A DNA stretch of 64,000 nucleotides from Flavobacterium subsaxonicum WB 4.1-42 = DSM 21790 (GTDB taxonomy: Bacteria; Bacteroidota; Bacteroidia; Flavobacteriales; Flavobacteriaceae). Positions 18,929-26,675 of this stretch are shown here, in pieces (the stretch's first letter is position 1; every line of letters begins with the position of its first letter). Position numbers and translations under genes: made by a program. The stretch spans positions 186,001 to 250,000 of the forward strand of contig NZ_AUGP01000018.1 of assembly GCF_000422725.1 (NCBI RefSeq), written 5' to 3'. The notes beneath the pieces were generated by a model, which saw nothing but the letters and a program-made list of their open reading frames with translations, was not told the DNA's origin and made no database searches.

Positions 18929-19864
18929 ATGAAACAGATTACAGATACTATACTAATGATTCGCCCGGTAGCTTTCAGGATGAACGAGCAAACCGCGGTA
19001 AATAACTACTACCAAAAAGTTATAGACAGCCTTTTGCCGGCTACGGTAAACGCTAAGGCCCAGGCCCAGTTTGATGCTTTTGTAGAAAAGCTTAAGGCCG
19101 TTGGCGTTAATGTTATTGTAGTAGATGATACCGTAGACCCTGATACCCCCGATTCGGTTTTTCCTAACAACTGGGTGTCGTTCCATGAAAATGGCGATGT
19201 GGCTTTATACCCAATGTTTGCCGAGAACCGCAGGGCAGAACGCCGTGAGGAGTTATTAGACCTTGTAGAAGACCATGGTTTTACCATTAATAATATTGTT
19301 GATTATACCAGCGCCGAAGAAGATGGTTACTTTTTAGAAGGTACCGGGGTTCTGGTTCTGGATAGGGAACACCGCAAAGCGTATTGCGCCCTTTCGCCAC
19401 GTGCCGATGAGGAGCTGATGATTGAGTTTTGCGAAGATTTTGAATACAACCCCGTTATATTTGAAGCTTTCCAAACGGTAGATGGCGAACGCCTGCCTAT
19501 TTACCACACTAATGTAATGATGTGTATTGGCAGCACTTTTGCTGTTATTTGTGCTGATTGCATAGACGACAAAAAAGAACGTAAAATGGTTCTTGAAAGC
19601 CTTAGAAAGGATGGCAAGGAAATTGTATTGCTAACCGAAGCGCAACTAAACCATTTTGCAGGTAACATGCTGCAGGTACAGGGTGCTAATGATAAAAGCT
19701 ATTTGGTAATGAGCGATGCTGCAAGGCAGATACTTACTAAAGACCAGGTGGGCAAGCTGGAAAAGCACACCGAAATTTTAACGGCAAACCTTGATACTAT
19801 CGAAGCTTGCGGCGGCGGAAGCGCGCGCTGCATGATGGCCGAAATATTTTTATTAAAAAAATAA
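18929..19864 (+). CDS. ctlX: CtlX-type citrulline hydrolase (amidinotransferase family)
   Basis: A 311-residue protein starting MKQITDTILMIRPVAFRMNEQTAVNN, typical of the CtlX branch. The ATG at 18929 is preferred over the TTG at 18923. Motifs: PDSVFPNNWVSFH (about 70-80), the acidic LEGTGVLVLDR, a His in IYHTNVMMCIG, and the nucleophile Cys301 in GGGSARCMMAEIF. CtlX of Francisella is a citrulline ureidase giving ornithine, CO2 and ammonia. It is 12 nt after the deiminase-like gene and 1 nt before the Rrf2 gene, so the three form one operon. Together the two enzymes could turn arginine into ornithine without carbamoyl phosphate. Confidence 0.85.
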   Translation: MKQITDTILMIRPVAFRMNEQTAVNNYYQKVIDSLLPATVNAKAQAQFDAFVEKLKAVGVNVIVVDDTVDPDTPDSVFPNNWVSFHENGDVALYPMFAENRRAERREELLDLVEDHGFTINNIVDYTSAEEDGYFLEGTGVLVLDREHRKAYCALSPRADEELMIEFCEDFEYNPVIFEAFQTVDGERLPIYHTNVMMCIGSTFAVICADCIDDKKERKMVLESLRKDGKEIVLLTEAQLNHFAGNMLQVQGANDKSYLVMSDAARQILTKDQVGKLEKHTEILTANLDTIEACGGGSARCMMAEIFLLKK

Positions 19865-19865
19865 T

Positions 19866-20279
19866 ATGCTCTCTAAAAAAACTAAGTACGGATTAAAAGC
19901 ACTCATTTACATCGCCAGGCAAGACCCGTCGGTGCCGGTGCTCATATCTGATATTTCAGAAAAGGAACAAATACCTAAAAAGTTCCTTGAGGCTATATTG
20001 CTCGACCTTAAAAAGTTCGGTATCCTTGGTTCTAAAAAAGGCAAGGGTGGGGGGTATTATTTGCTAAAAGACCCTAAAACCGTTACAGCCGCAACATTAA
20101 TAAGGGTTTTAGATGGCCCTATTGCCATGCTACCGTGCGCAAGCCATAACTTTTACGAGCGTTGCGACGATTGCCCGCACGAGGAAAAATGCTCGCTAAA
20201 CCATTTTCTTATCACCGTACGCGATAATACACTGAGTCTGCTTCAGCAAAAAACACTGCACGATCTAACAGTGTTGTAA
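19866..20279 (+). CDS. Rrf2-family transcriptional regulator
   Basis: A 137-residue winged-helix repressor of the Rrf2 (IscR/CymR) family. The N-terminal DNA-binding part is MLSKKTKYGLKALIYIARQ and IPKKFLEAILLDLKKFGILGSKKGKGGGYYL. The C-terminal half has four cysteines (PCASHNFYERCDDCPHEEKC), which could ligate an Fe-S cluster or metal, or sense redox state or sulfur metabolites. It is the last gene of the deiminase-ctlX unit and is followed by the cysHDN operon. Rrf2 proteins regulate sulfur metabolism in several phyla, so cysH is a plausible target, but that is inference. Confidence 0.9.
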   Translation: MLSKKTKYGLKALIYIARQDPSVPVLISDISEKEQIPKKFLEAILLDLKKFGILGSKKGKGGGYYLLKDPKTVTAATLIRVLDGPIAMLPCASHNFYERCDDCPHEEKCSLNHFLITVRDNTLSLLQQKTLHDLTVL

Positions 20280-20304
20280 TGTTTTGCAGCAACTAATTAA
20301 GGCA

Positions 20305-20354
20305 GTCTGTCATTCTGAGCGCAGCGCAGCGTAGTCGAAGAATCTCTTTCAGAC
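20305..20354. repeat. Interspersed repeat of the CATTCTGAGCG type
   Basis: It contains CATTCTGAGCGCAGC and GTAGTCGAAGAATCTC, the familiar dispersed repeat of many Bacteroidota chromosomes. The ends GTCTG (20305-20309) and CAGAC (20350-20354) are inverted, and ATTCT/AGAAT pair inside, so the transcript could fold into a stem. Confidence 0.7.
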
Positions 20355-20426
20355 ACGAATTTCGCGAATTTTTATAAGTAATTAACAGCATTTCCTTTTA
20401 AGGGCTAACGTTCAATAGCATTCGTG
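20354..20426. repeat. CACGAAT / ATTCGTG inverted-repeat segment
   Basis: CACGAAT at 20354-20360 and ATTCGTG at 20420-20426 are inverted, with TTCGCGAA just inside the left end. It resembles the dispersed CACGAATTCGCGAATT repeats of flavobacteria. It lies directly between the two other repeats. Confidence 0.45.
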
Positions 20427-20433
20427 GTATTAC

Positions 20434-20538
20434 CCTCTTTTGGAGGGGTGCCCGTAGGGCGGGGTGGTTCTATTCAATATAAATACTTGTTTTTAAGTCG
20501 TTAACCACCCCGGCTTTCAGCCACCCCTCCAAAAGAGG
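20434..20538. repeat. 105-bp REP-like palindrome (CCTCTTTTGGAGGGGTG)
   Basis: The 17-bp arm at 20434-20450 is the exact inverse of 20522-20538. An inner pair, GGGGTGGTT (20461-20469) and AACCACCCC (20503-20511), is also exact. This double-stem form and the sequence are those of the dispersed palindromic elements of Flavobacterium genomes. No transposase is present. Confidence 0.75.
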
Positions 20539-20603
20539 TGAATTCCAATCTGTATTCATTACCCGTATTTTTCCCTCCCTCAAAAAAAATATTTTAAATA
20601 AGT

Positions 20604-20618
20604 CTATAAGTTCTATAG
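20604..20618. promoter_or_regulatory. Palindrome CTATA-N5-TATAG, candidate cysH operator
   Basis: CTATA (20604-20608) and TATAG (20614-20618) form an inverted repeat that ends 9 nt before the cysH -7 box, within the -33 to -7 region. It is placed for repression. The Rrf2 protein encoded at 19866 is the nearest candidate binder. Confidence 0.4.
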
Positions 20619-20627
20619 GGTAATGGT

Positions 20628-20635
20628 TATATTTG
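20628..20635 (+). promoter_or_regulatory. -7 box of the cysHDN promoter, inside a hairpin
   Basis: TATATTTG matches TAnnTTTG. It lies within an inverted repeat: TAATGGT (20621-20627) and ACCATTA (20648-20654), with ATATTT/AAATAT pairing inside. Transcription would start within this hairpin, leaving a leader of about 55 nt. Confidence 0.55.
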
Positions 20636-20697
20636 AAAAATATTTTTACCATTACCGGCAACGCCGCATTTTGCAGCAGCCAAGAGCCTGAAGAATA

Positions 20698-21414
20698 ATG
20701 AAGGAGAAACTAAAATACCTGAATAACGAAATAAAGGGGATGGCGTTGGCCGACTCCATTCCGTATATCATAAAAAACTTTGAAGGCAAAAAGGTGTTTT
20801 CTACCTCTTTTGGTATAGAAGATCAGGTGCTTACCCATTACATTGCCCCGTATGCTGAGTTTGTGTCGACTTTTACACTCGATACCGGCCGCCAGTTTAA
20901 CGAAACCTACGAGGTTTTCCAGAAAACCCAAAACAAATATCCTAACCTGGATATTGCCACATTTTTCCCCGAAGAACAGGATATTAAGGCCTATGTGGCT
21001 TCGCAGGGCATTAACGGCTTTTACAATAGTGTAGAGAGCCGAAAGGAGTGCTGCCGCATACGTAAGGTGGTACCGCTGCAAAAGGCCATTAAAGGGGCTG
21101 ATTTGTGGATTACCGGCCTTCGGGCGGAACAATCCGAGAACCGTGAGCACATGGACCTGCTGGAGTGGGATGAGGCCAACCAGCTTGTAAAATTCAATCC
21201 ATTGTTACTCTACACCTTGAAAGAAATTGAGGCTATCGTAAACACGTATAACATTCCGCTGAACAGCCTGTATAAAAAAGGCTATCTAAGCATTGGCTGT
21301 GCGCCCTGCACCCGCGCCCTTGCCGAAGGCGAACCCTTTAGGGCTGGCCGCTGGTGGTGGGAAGACGGTAAAAAAGAGTGCGGCCTGCACATACACACTG
21401 ATAAAAATTATTAA
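20698..21414 (+). CDS. cysH: Assimilatory adenylyl-sulfate (APS) reductase
   Basis: Reduces activated sulfate to sulfite with thioredoxin electrons. The 238-residue protein has the CysH fold: STSFGIEDQVLTH (about 37-49), LDTGRQFNETYEV, and the reactive Cys228 in KKECGLH. It also has the four cysteines Cys118-Cys119 (ECCRIRKV) and Cys201/Cys204 (GCAPC), which hold a [4Fe-4S] cluster in enzymes that use APS rather than PAPS. This fits the operon, which has cysD and cysN but no cysC (APS kinase). The stop is 2 nt before cysD. Confidence 0.95.
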   Translation: MKEKLKYLNNEIKGMALADSIPYIIKNFEGKKVFSTSFGIEDQVLTHYIAPYAEFVSTFTLDTGRQFNETYEVFQKTQNKYPNLDIATFFPEEQDIKAYVASQGINGFYNSVESRKECCRIRKVVPLQKAIKGADLWITGLRAEQSENREHMDLLEWDEANQLVKFNPLLLYTLKEIEAIVNTYNIPLNSLYKKGYLSIGCAPCTRALAEGEPFRAGRWWWEDGKKECGLHIHTDKNY

Positions 21415-21416
21415 AA

Positions 21417-22328
21417 ATGACACAACATACTAACCCCTATACGCACCTGCAAACGCTGGAAGATGAGAGTATTTACATTATCCGCGAAGTGGTGGCGCAG
21501 TTCCAGAAACCTGTACTGCTTTTTTCGGGTGGTAAAGACTCTATAACTTTGGCCCGACTGGCGCAAAAGGCCTTTTACCCGGCCAAGATTCCGTTCCCAT
21601 TTCTGCATATCGATACCGGGCACAACTTTCCGGAAACTATAGAATTCCGCGACCAATTGGTTGAGGAGTTGGGTGTAGAACTGATTGTACGTTACGTTCA
21701 GGACAGTATCGACCAGAATAAAGTAAAGGAAGAAACCGGTAAGCACGCTAGCCGTAATGCCCTGCAAACGGTAACGCTGCTGGATGCGATAGAAGAATTT
21801 GGCTTTGATGCCTGCATGGGTGGTGCCCGCCGCGACGAAGAGAAGTCGAGGGCTAAAGAACGTATTTTCTCTGTGCGTGATGATTTTGGGCAATGGGATG
21901 CCAAAAAACAACGCCCGGAATTGTTCAACATCTTTAATGGTAAGATCCATTTTGGCGAGAACGTACGCGCTTTCCCAATAAGCAACTGGACCGAGGAAGA
22001 TGTGTGGAATTACATTAACCATGAGGGTATTGGCCTGCCTACCATTTACTTTGCGCATACGCGCAAGCTGGTTAAGCGGGATGGTGCTTTTTTGGCCTTT
22101 TCTGATTACCTGAATTTGGTGGATACTGATGAGATAGTAGAAACCGTGGTGCGTTTCAGGACTGTGGGCGACATGACGTGTACCGCAGCGTTTGTGTCCG
22201 AAGCATCGGCAATTGAAGATATAATGTACGAAAACAAATCCTCTAAATCTTCGGAGCGGGGTGCGCGCATAGACGACAAGCGAAGCGAAGCGGCACTGGA
22301 GCAACGTAAAAAAGGAGGCTATTTTTAA
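21417..22328 (+). CDS. cysD: Sulfate adenylyltransferase subunit 2
   Basis: Catalytic small subunit of ATP sulfurylase, which joins sulfate and ATP to form APS. The 303-residue protein has the P-loop-like PP motif LLFSGGKDSITLARL (about 37-51), FPFLHIDTGHNFPE, the GGARRDEEKSRAKER signature (about 139-153) and the C-terminal KKGGYF. It lies between cysH and cysN with gaps of 2 and 3 nt, so the three are cotranscribed. Confidence 0.97.
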   Translation: MTQHTNPYTHLQTLEDESIYIIREVVAQFQKPVLLFSGGKDSITLARLAQKAFYPAKIPFPFLHIDTGHNFPETIEFRDQLVEELGVELIVRYVQDSIDQNKVKEETGKHASRNALQTVTLLDAIEEFGFDACMGGARRDEEKSRAKERIFSVRDDFGQWDAKKQRPELFNIFNGKIHFGENVRAFPISNWTEEDVWNYINHEGIGLPTIYFAHTRKLVKRDGAFLAFSDYLNLVDTDEIVETVVRFRTVGDMTCTAAFVSEASAIEDIMYENKSSKSSERGARIDDKRSEAALEQRKKGGYF

Positions 22329-22331
22329 GAT

Positions 22332-23573
22332 ATGGATTTACTAAGAATAAATACAGCGGGTAGTGTAGATGATGGCAAAAGCACACTAATTGGCCGTTTT
22401 TTGAATGACAGCCATGCCCTTACAATAGAACAGGAAGAACTTATTGCCCGTAAAACCAAAGAAAAAGGGTTGGATGACCTTGATTTTTCAGTCATTACCG
22501 ATGGACTTATTGCCGAAAGGGAGCAGGGCATTACCATTGATGTGGCGCACATTTACTTTTCGAGCGCCGAGAGGAAGTTTATTATTGCCGATAGTCCGGG
22601 CCATGTAGAGTATACGCGCAACATGGTTACAGGTGCTTCAAATTCAGAGGTTTCGATAATACTTATCGATGCCCGTAAAGGATTACTGGAGCAAACGCAC
22701 AGGCACTATTTTATAAGCAGCCTGCTGCGGTTAAAAACAGTGGTGTTCTGCATCAATAAAATGGACCTTGTAAATTACAGTGAAGATGTGTTTTTAAACA
22801 TCGCGTCGGAAATCAATAAAATGACGGCACAGTTTGACCATACGCCTGATATTCATGTGCTGCCCATCAGTTCGCTTAAAGGCGATAACGTGGTTAACTC
22901 GTCAAATAATACCGATTGGTATAAAGGTGATACCCTATCGGGAATACTCCATAAAATTATACCGAACGGTATAGAAAACGAAGAATTTGCTTTAGATGTG
23001 CAGCAGGTATTGCATGTGCAAAACAGGGAATTTACTGATTACCGGGCTTATGCAGGGCGCATTATCAGTGGCAGGCTTGCCGTGGGCGATGAGGTTACGG
23101 TGCTGCCATCGGGAACAAAAAGTGAAGTGGCAGAGATACGTAAGTTTACCAGTACGCCCACATCGGCCAATGCGGGCGAGTCGATACAGCTTCGCCTTAA
23201 AAACGATGTAGATATTAGCCGTGGCATGATGCTGGTTAAAAAACCTAACGAAAAGCTGCTATCTAAAGATATCAACGCCACCTTGGTGTGGATGGACGAG
23301 AAACAAGCTTCGTTATCAGGTAAGTACATTTTACAGGCGGGTACACGTACCGCAGTTTGCAAATTGCAGGCTATTGAGGCAGTTATCCCACCCGAAAATC
23401 CATCAGAAACCTACGAGGCTTCGGCTTTGAAACTGAATGATATAGCCAAAGTGCAGCTAAAGACGGCTGCCCCGGTATTTTTAGACTCGTTTAAAACCAA
23501 CAGGCTAAACGGTGTGTTTATTTTAATAGATACCCAAACCAATAATACCGTTGCCGTTGGCTTTGTAGAATAA
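22332..23573 (+). CDS. cysN: Sulfate adenylyltransferase subunit 1 (GTPase)
   Basis: Regulatory GTPase subunit of ATP sulfurylase; GTP hydrolysis drives APS formation. The EF-Tu-like G domain has G1 AGSVDDGKSTLIGR (about 9-22), the switch region REQGITIDVAH, G3 DSPGHVEYTRNM, and G4 NKMD. Two beta-barrel domains follow (about 215-413). At 413 residues it is shorter than E. coli CysN (475), as usual for Bacteroidota, and carries no fused APS kinase domain. A bidirectional terminator follows. Confidence 0.96.
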   Translation: MDLLRINTAGSVDDGKSTLIGRFLNDSHALTIEQEELIARKTKEKGLDDLDFSVITDGLIAEREQGITIDVAHIYFSSAERKFIIADSPGHVEYTRNMVTGASNSEVSIILIDARKGLLEQTHRHYFISSLLRLKTVVFCINKMDLVNYSEDVFLNIASEINKMTAQFDHTPDIHVLPISSLKGDNVVNSSNNTDWYKGDTLSGILHKIIPNGIENEEFALDVQQVLHVQNREFTDYRAYAGRIISGRLAVGDEVTVLPSGTKSEVAEIRKFTSTPTSANAGESIQLRLKNDVDISRGMMLVKKPNEKLLSKDINATLVWMDEKQASLSGKYILQAGTRTAVCKLQAIEAVIPPENPSETYEASALKLNDIAKVQLKTAAPVFLDSFKTNRLNGVFILIDTQTNNTVAVGFVE

Positions 23574-23601
23574 TCTTATCCCAAATAGTTTGTATAGTGT
23601 T

Positions 23602-23634
23602 AAAAAGCATGAGGTTAGCGCCTTGTGCTTTTTT
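23602..23634. terminator. Bidirectional terminator between cysN and the convergent gene
   Basis: AAAAAGCA (23602-23609) pairs with TGCTTTTT (23626-23633), and AGG pairs with CCT inside. A/T tracts on both sides let it act for both strands. Confidence 0.8.
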
Positions 23635-23645
23635 GTTTCTTATTG

Positions 23646-24092
23646 TTATGCTCCAATAAAGCCTCTCAATTTTTTGTCTTTATTAATCTGGTACATAAAT
23701 GTACCTGTAGAATCTCCGTTTTCATATTCAATAAAAAGCACTCTCCTGCCAATTCTCTTTATATAATGATCAGATCTGTCGTCAAACAATGTGCTTTTCA
23801 AACTATAGTACATAGTTTTTACCTTCCTGCCGTATACTATAACATAATCATGTTTAGCAAAGTTAAGTGATGACTTGCAGGCAGAACCAATTTTGGCTGT
23901 CCTGGAATTTATTTTTGAATATTGTTCAAAATCTTTATCTAAATGAAGTACGACATAAGCATCCGGGCGAAATTCTTTATCGCCTACATACGAGCAAGTT
24001 AAGTTGAAATCCAGATTTGTTTTATGAAAAAAGACAATTGTAAAACAGGCAAATAGTAAAGACGTTAATAATATATAATACAATTTTTTCAT
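23646..24092 (-). CDS. Membrane-anchored protein of unknown function
   Basis: A 148-residue protein with one N-terminal hydrophobic helix (about 4-22, YYILLTSLLFACFTIVFF) that anchors or exports it. The remainder looks like a small alpha/beta domain with basic patches (KIGSACKSSLNF, HYIKRIGRRVLFIEYENGD). No family is recognised. It lies 64 nt downstream of marC on the same strand and may be the last gene of that unit. It is preferred over the overlapping plus-strand frame at 23625, which lacks coding character. Confidence 0.6.
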   Translation of the reverse strand: MKKLYYILLTSLLFACFTIVFFHKTNLDFNLTCSYVGDKEFRPDAYVVLHLDKDFEQYSKINSRTAKIGSACKSSLNFAKHDYVIVYGRKVKTMYYSLKSTLFDDRSDHYIKRIGRRVLFIEYENGDSTGTFMYQINKDKKLRGFIGA

Positions 24093-24156
24093 CTTTAAAG
24101 GTTATAACTATCTGATATTGTTTTGTTTATAAATACGACTGAAATCTATGTATTTA

Positions 24157-24807
24157 TTACTTCGGCAAGTTGATGTTACTAAAATCTATCCCCTCTACAA
24201 TATTTACTATAGAGCTGCTAATGTACTGTACACCAATGGCAATTACTATAAAACCAATAATACGCGATATGGCAACAATACCCGATGCTCCCAGTATACG
24301 CGACAGGTAGTGGGCACTGCGCATTACTAAAAATATAACGGCAGCTACGGCAGCCATTGCAACACAGGTAATTATCTGTTCGTCTATTTGCTGGTAGTCC
24401 TGGTGCATGGCTATAAGTAATGATATTGAGCCCGGGCCGGCAAGCATGGGTATGGCAAGCGGGGTAAGGGCAATATCGTTACGTTTTTGGGCATCGTTCT
24501 CTACCTCTTTGTGTACGCCGCGGCCTTTGGTGAATTTTCTATTCAATAACGAGAAGCCTGAGTTTACAATAATAAACCCGCCTGCAATACGCAGAGCATC
24601 AATACTTATACCAAAGAATGCCAAGGCATATTGCCCAACAAAAAATGAGATAAGCAATATTATGAACACGTTTATAGCTGTCCAGAACGATATGCGCTGT
24701 CGTTCGCGGTTGCTATCGTCCTGGGTTAGGCCCACAAATATAGGCACAGCCCCAAGTGGGTTGATTACAGAAAAAATGGCTACGAAAATTTTTATGAATA
24801 ATTCCAT
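24157..24807 (-). CDS. MarC-family integral membrane protein
   Basis: A 216-residue polytopic protein of the MarC (UPF0056) family with about six membrane helices. The family signatures are visible: FSVINPLGAVPIFVGLT (about 13-29), the Gly-rich LRIAGGFIIVNSGFSLL, and TPLAIPMLAGPGSISLL (about 114-130). MarC proteins were once linked to multiple antibiotic resistance, but the role is unproven and transport of small molecules is only assumed. It is 18 nt downstream of the unknown gene at 25359-24826. Confidence 0.9.
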   Translation of the reverse strand: MELFIKIFVAIFSVINPLGAVPIFVGLTQDDSNRERQRISFWTAINVFIILLISFFVGQYALAFFGISIDALRIAGGFIIVNSGFSLLNRKFTKGRGVHKEVENDAQKRNDIALTPLAIPMLAGPGSISLLIAMHQDYQQIDEQIITCVAMAAVAAVIFLVMRSAHYLSRILGASGIVAISRIIGFIVIAIGVQYISSSIVNIVEGIDFSNINLPK

Positions 24808-24825
24808 AGAGGGTTGGGTAAAAGG

Positions 24826-25359
24826 TTATGGTATAGTTGGTTGTGTTGTATTAGTGGTGGCATCCTGGTAATAACATATAGCAAGCTGCGGCAGTATGGA
24901 GAACATAACAGTCTCGTAACCGGCCTGTTCATCGGTACTTAAAGCTACCATATAACAGTTGTTTACAATGCCTAAGTACGTGAACAGTGGCGAAAACAGC
25001 GTGATGCCCACTTTGTGGCGGGTGTTGTCGGTAATATCGGTGTTTACAATGTCGAGCTTGTATCCGGTAAACGGAAAAAACGTGGTGCCCAGCACATCGG
25101 ACAGGCGGTAAAAATTGCCTTTTAACTGTGCTACATAGCTTTGTGCGGCCATGCCTGTAAGGAAGTGAAGCTGTTCTGCCTTTGGGTTTTCAGAGAGCAG
25201 TTCTCTAAAGGTAGGCTTCGGATTTTCTTTAGAATTGAACAATTGCTGTTGCATAAGGTACTCTTTATAAGTATCTTCAAAGATATACCTGTCCCAGGCA
25301 GCAGTAGCGGAATTATCTATAATCACACGATAAGCCAGGCGTATTTTAGGGTAAGGCAT
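24826..25359 (-). CDS. Protein of unknown function upstream of marC
   Basis: A 177-residue soluble-looking protein with no signal peptide. It starts MPYPKIRLAYRVIIDN and ends in a Thr-rich tail (QDATTNTTQPTIP). It has several aromatic and hydrophobic beta-type segments in the second half (FYRLSDVLGTTFFPF, ITLFSPLFTYLGIV). No domain is recognised. The 18-nt gap to marC suggests one transcript. A role linked to MarC is possible but not supported by more than position. Confidence 0.65.
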   Translation of the reverse strand: MPYPKIRLAYRVIIDNSATAAWDRYIFEDTYKEYLMQQQLFNSKENPKPTFRELLSENPKAEQLHFLTGMAAQSYVAQLKGNFYRLSDVLGTTFFPFTGYKLDIVNTDITDNTRHKVGITLFSPLFTYLGIVNNCYMVALSTDEQAGYETVMFSILPQLAICYYQDATTNTTQPTIP

Positions 25360-25389
25360 ACGTCAAACAAGTGTTACAAAATTCTATAA

Positions 25390-25425
25390 AAAAGAAAAGA
25401 GAGAATAAATCCTCTCTTTTCCAAA
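25390..25425 (-). terminator. Terminator downstream of the dioxygenase-like gene
   Basis: On the minus strand GAAAAGAGAG and CTCTCTTTTC form a 10-bp stem with an 8-nt loop, followed by a T-rich run. It separates the gene at 26481-25462 from that at 25359. Confidence 0.8.
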
Positions 25426-25461
25426 TATACAAATAACCAACAATAAAATGCTCTAAAAACC

Positions 25462-26481
25462 TTACTTAACCAGCATTTTTTTACTTTCTTCAAAACTACC
25501 GTTTTGGTTTGTTATGCTAACTTTATACAGGTAATACCCGCTGGTCAGGCTGTTACGGCTTAGGGTAACATTGTTTACCCCGGCACTCATGCTGCCGTTA
25601 TAGGCCGTAGCCACCTGGCGGCCTGTAAGGTCGAACACCGTAATATGCACCTCGCTATCGTACTCCAGGTTGAGTGGCAGGGTAGTAGCATCGGTAAACG
25701 GGTTAGGGTAGTTTTGCTCCAGCCTGTACTGCGCCCTTGTAAGGTCGGCGGTATCAAGGGTAGGGCCATTTACATAGATGGTGTGCTCCAAAATATAACC
25801 GTTAGCTACTGATCCACTTACTGTTGCAAGCTCTGCGCCGTTGTTGTCATCGCTAAAAACATTATCGTCATCATTATACGTATAGCCGTTCATGCCTTTG
25901 GTGTAACCGTAATCGGTGGCGGCGTTTACCATAGCCACGGCGCTGTTGGTACCTTCGGGGAATGATATCTGCGTGATTAACAACGATGTACCTGCTGCGT
26001 TATACACATGAACGTGTATATGTGTAGCGCGGCCTGTATACCAACCCGGGAAAATTGAGGTAAAACCTATCACCCCGTTAGCGTTGGCAGACTGCCGGCC
26101 CCTTAAAAAATGTACCGATGTATAGTTGGTAGCCTGCATGCCAGTGCCACCGTATTCTGAGTAATTGCCGTCTTTATCGCAGTGCCAGATGTCTACAATG
26201 GCATCCTGTAGTGCGGTGCAGTTGGCATTCTTGTTCATAATGTTAATATTGATGGTAAAGGCAACCCCGGTCCGGCCATCGGTAATATCTACGCGCTCCC
26301 AATTTGCCGGTGTAATAGTGGGGAAAGGCCCCGCCGTTTCGGAGGGAGAAACCGTGCAATTATCGGTTAATATTTCACTTTCGGATTCTGGTTTCGCGTT
26401 TATTTCCTTCAAAATAGAAGGTGCCGCCACAGCCATGCCCAAAAAGCCAAGACTGTTCTTTAAAAATGCTTTCCTTTCCAT
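25462..26481 (-). CDS. Intradiol dioxygenase-like exported protein with T9SS sorting domain
   Basis: A 339-residue protein in two parts. Residues about 40-220 match intradiol ring-cleavage dioxygenases (protocatechuate/catechol type), with the expected iron ligands Tyr in HCDKDGNYSEY, Tyr in FPGWYTGR and the two His in THIHVHVY. Residues about 260-339 are a T9SS type A sorting domain (LEQNYPNPF, VFDLTGRQV, SGYYLYKVS). The N-terminus (MERKAFLKNSLGFLGMAVAAPS) looks like a Tat-type leader, but with RK instead of RR. An extracellular iron dioxygenase is unusual; the substrate is unknown and may be a plant or humic phenol. Confidence 0.85.
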   Translation of the reverse strand: MERKAFLKNSLGFLGMAVAAPSILKEINAKPESESEILTDNCTVSPSETAGPFPTITPANWERVDITDGRTGVAFTININIMNKNANCTALQDAIVDIWHCDKDGNYSEYGGTGMQATNYTSVHFLRGRQSANANGVIGFTSIFPGWYTGRATHIHVHVYNAAGTSLLITQISFPEGTNSAVAMVNAATDYGYTKGMNGYTYNDDDNVFSDDNNGAELATVSGSVANGYILEHTIYVNGPTLDTADLTRAQYRLEQNYPNPFTDATTLPLNLEYDSEVHITVFDLTGRQVATAYNGSMSAGVNNVTLSRNSLTSGYYLYKVSITNQNGSFEESKKMLVK

Positions 26482-26504
26482 GCTAATAATTGATTTTGGT
26501 TAAG

Positions 26505-26512
26505 CAAACATA
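26505..26512 (-). promoter_or_regulatory. -7 box for the dioxygenase-like gene
   Basis: Read on the minus strand this is TATGTTTG, matching TAnnTTTG, 23 nt before the ATG at 26481. Confidence 0.55.
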
Positions 26513-26675
26513 CAACTACTTTAAAGCTAAAAATGCAATTAGAGGTAAACGGCTTTTTTATGACGGTAAACTACACTTTTGTTAAAATAATTTGTAATTT
26601 TTCCGTTATTATGATTCACAGGATGCCTGTAAAGGGACCCTGTGTTAAAATATTAATCATCTCTAATGTCAATTT

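Larger units (their letters stand above)
20280..20697. other. Repeat-rich intergenic region
   Basis: This 418-bp gap between the Rrf2 gene and cysH has no convincing coding sequence. It holds three adjacent inverted-repeat elements (20305-20354, 20354-20426, 20434-20538) and then the cysH promoter with a possible operator. A 63-codon reading frame on the minus strand is a by-product of the palindrome. Confidence 0.8.

Noticed and set aside
20434..20538. Insertion sequence
   Set aside because: No transposase frame and no target duplication are seen; the palindrome fits a non-coding dispersed element.
20470..20661. 63-codon open frame on the minus strand
   Set aside because: It lies in the REP-like palindrome and the cysH promoter, has no promoter or recognisable protein features, and arises from the repeat sequence.
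23625..23870. 81-codon plus-strand frame
   Set aside because: It overlaps the cysN terminator and the minus-strand gene at 23646-24092, which has a better membrane anchor and length.
24407..24871. 154-codon plus-strand frame
   Set aside because: It is antisense to marC, whose minus-strand product is a clear family member with six helices.
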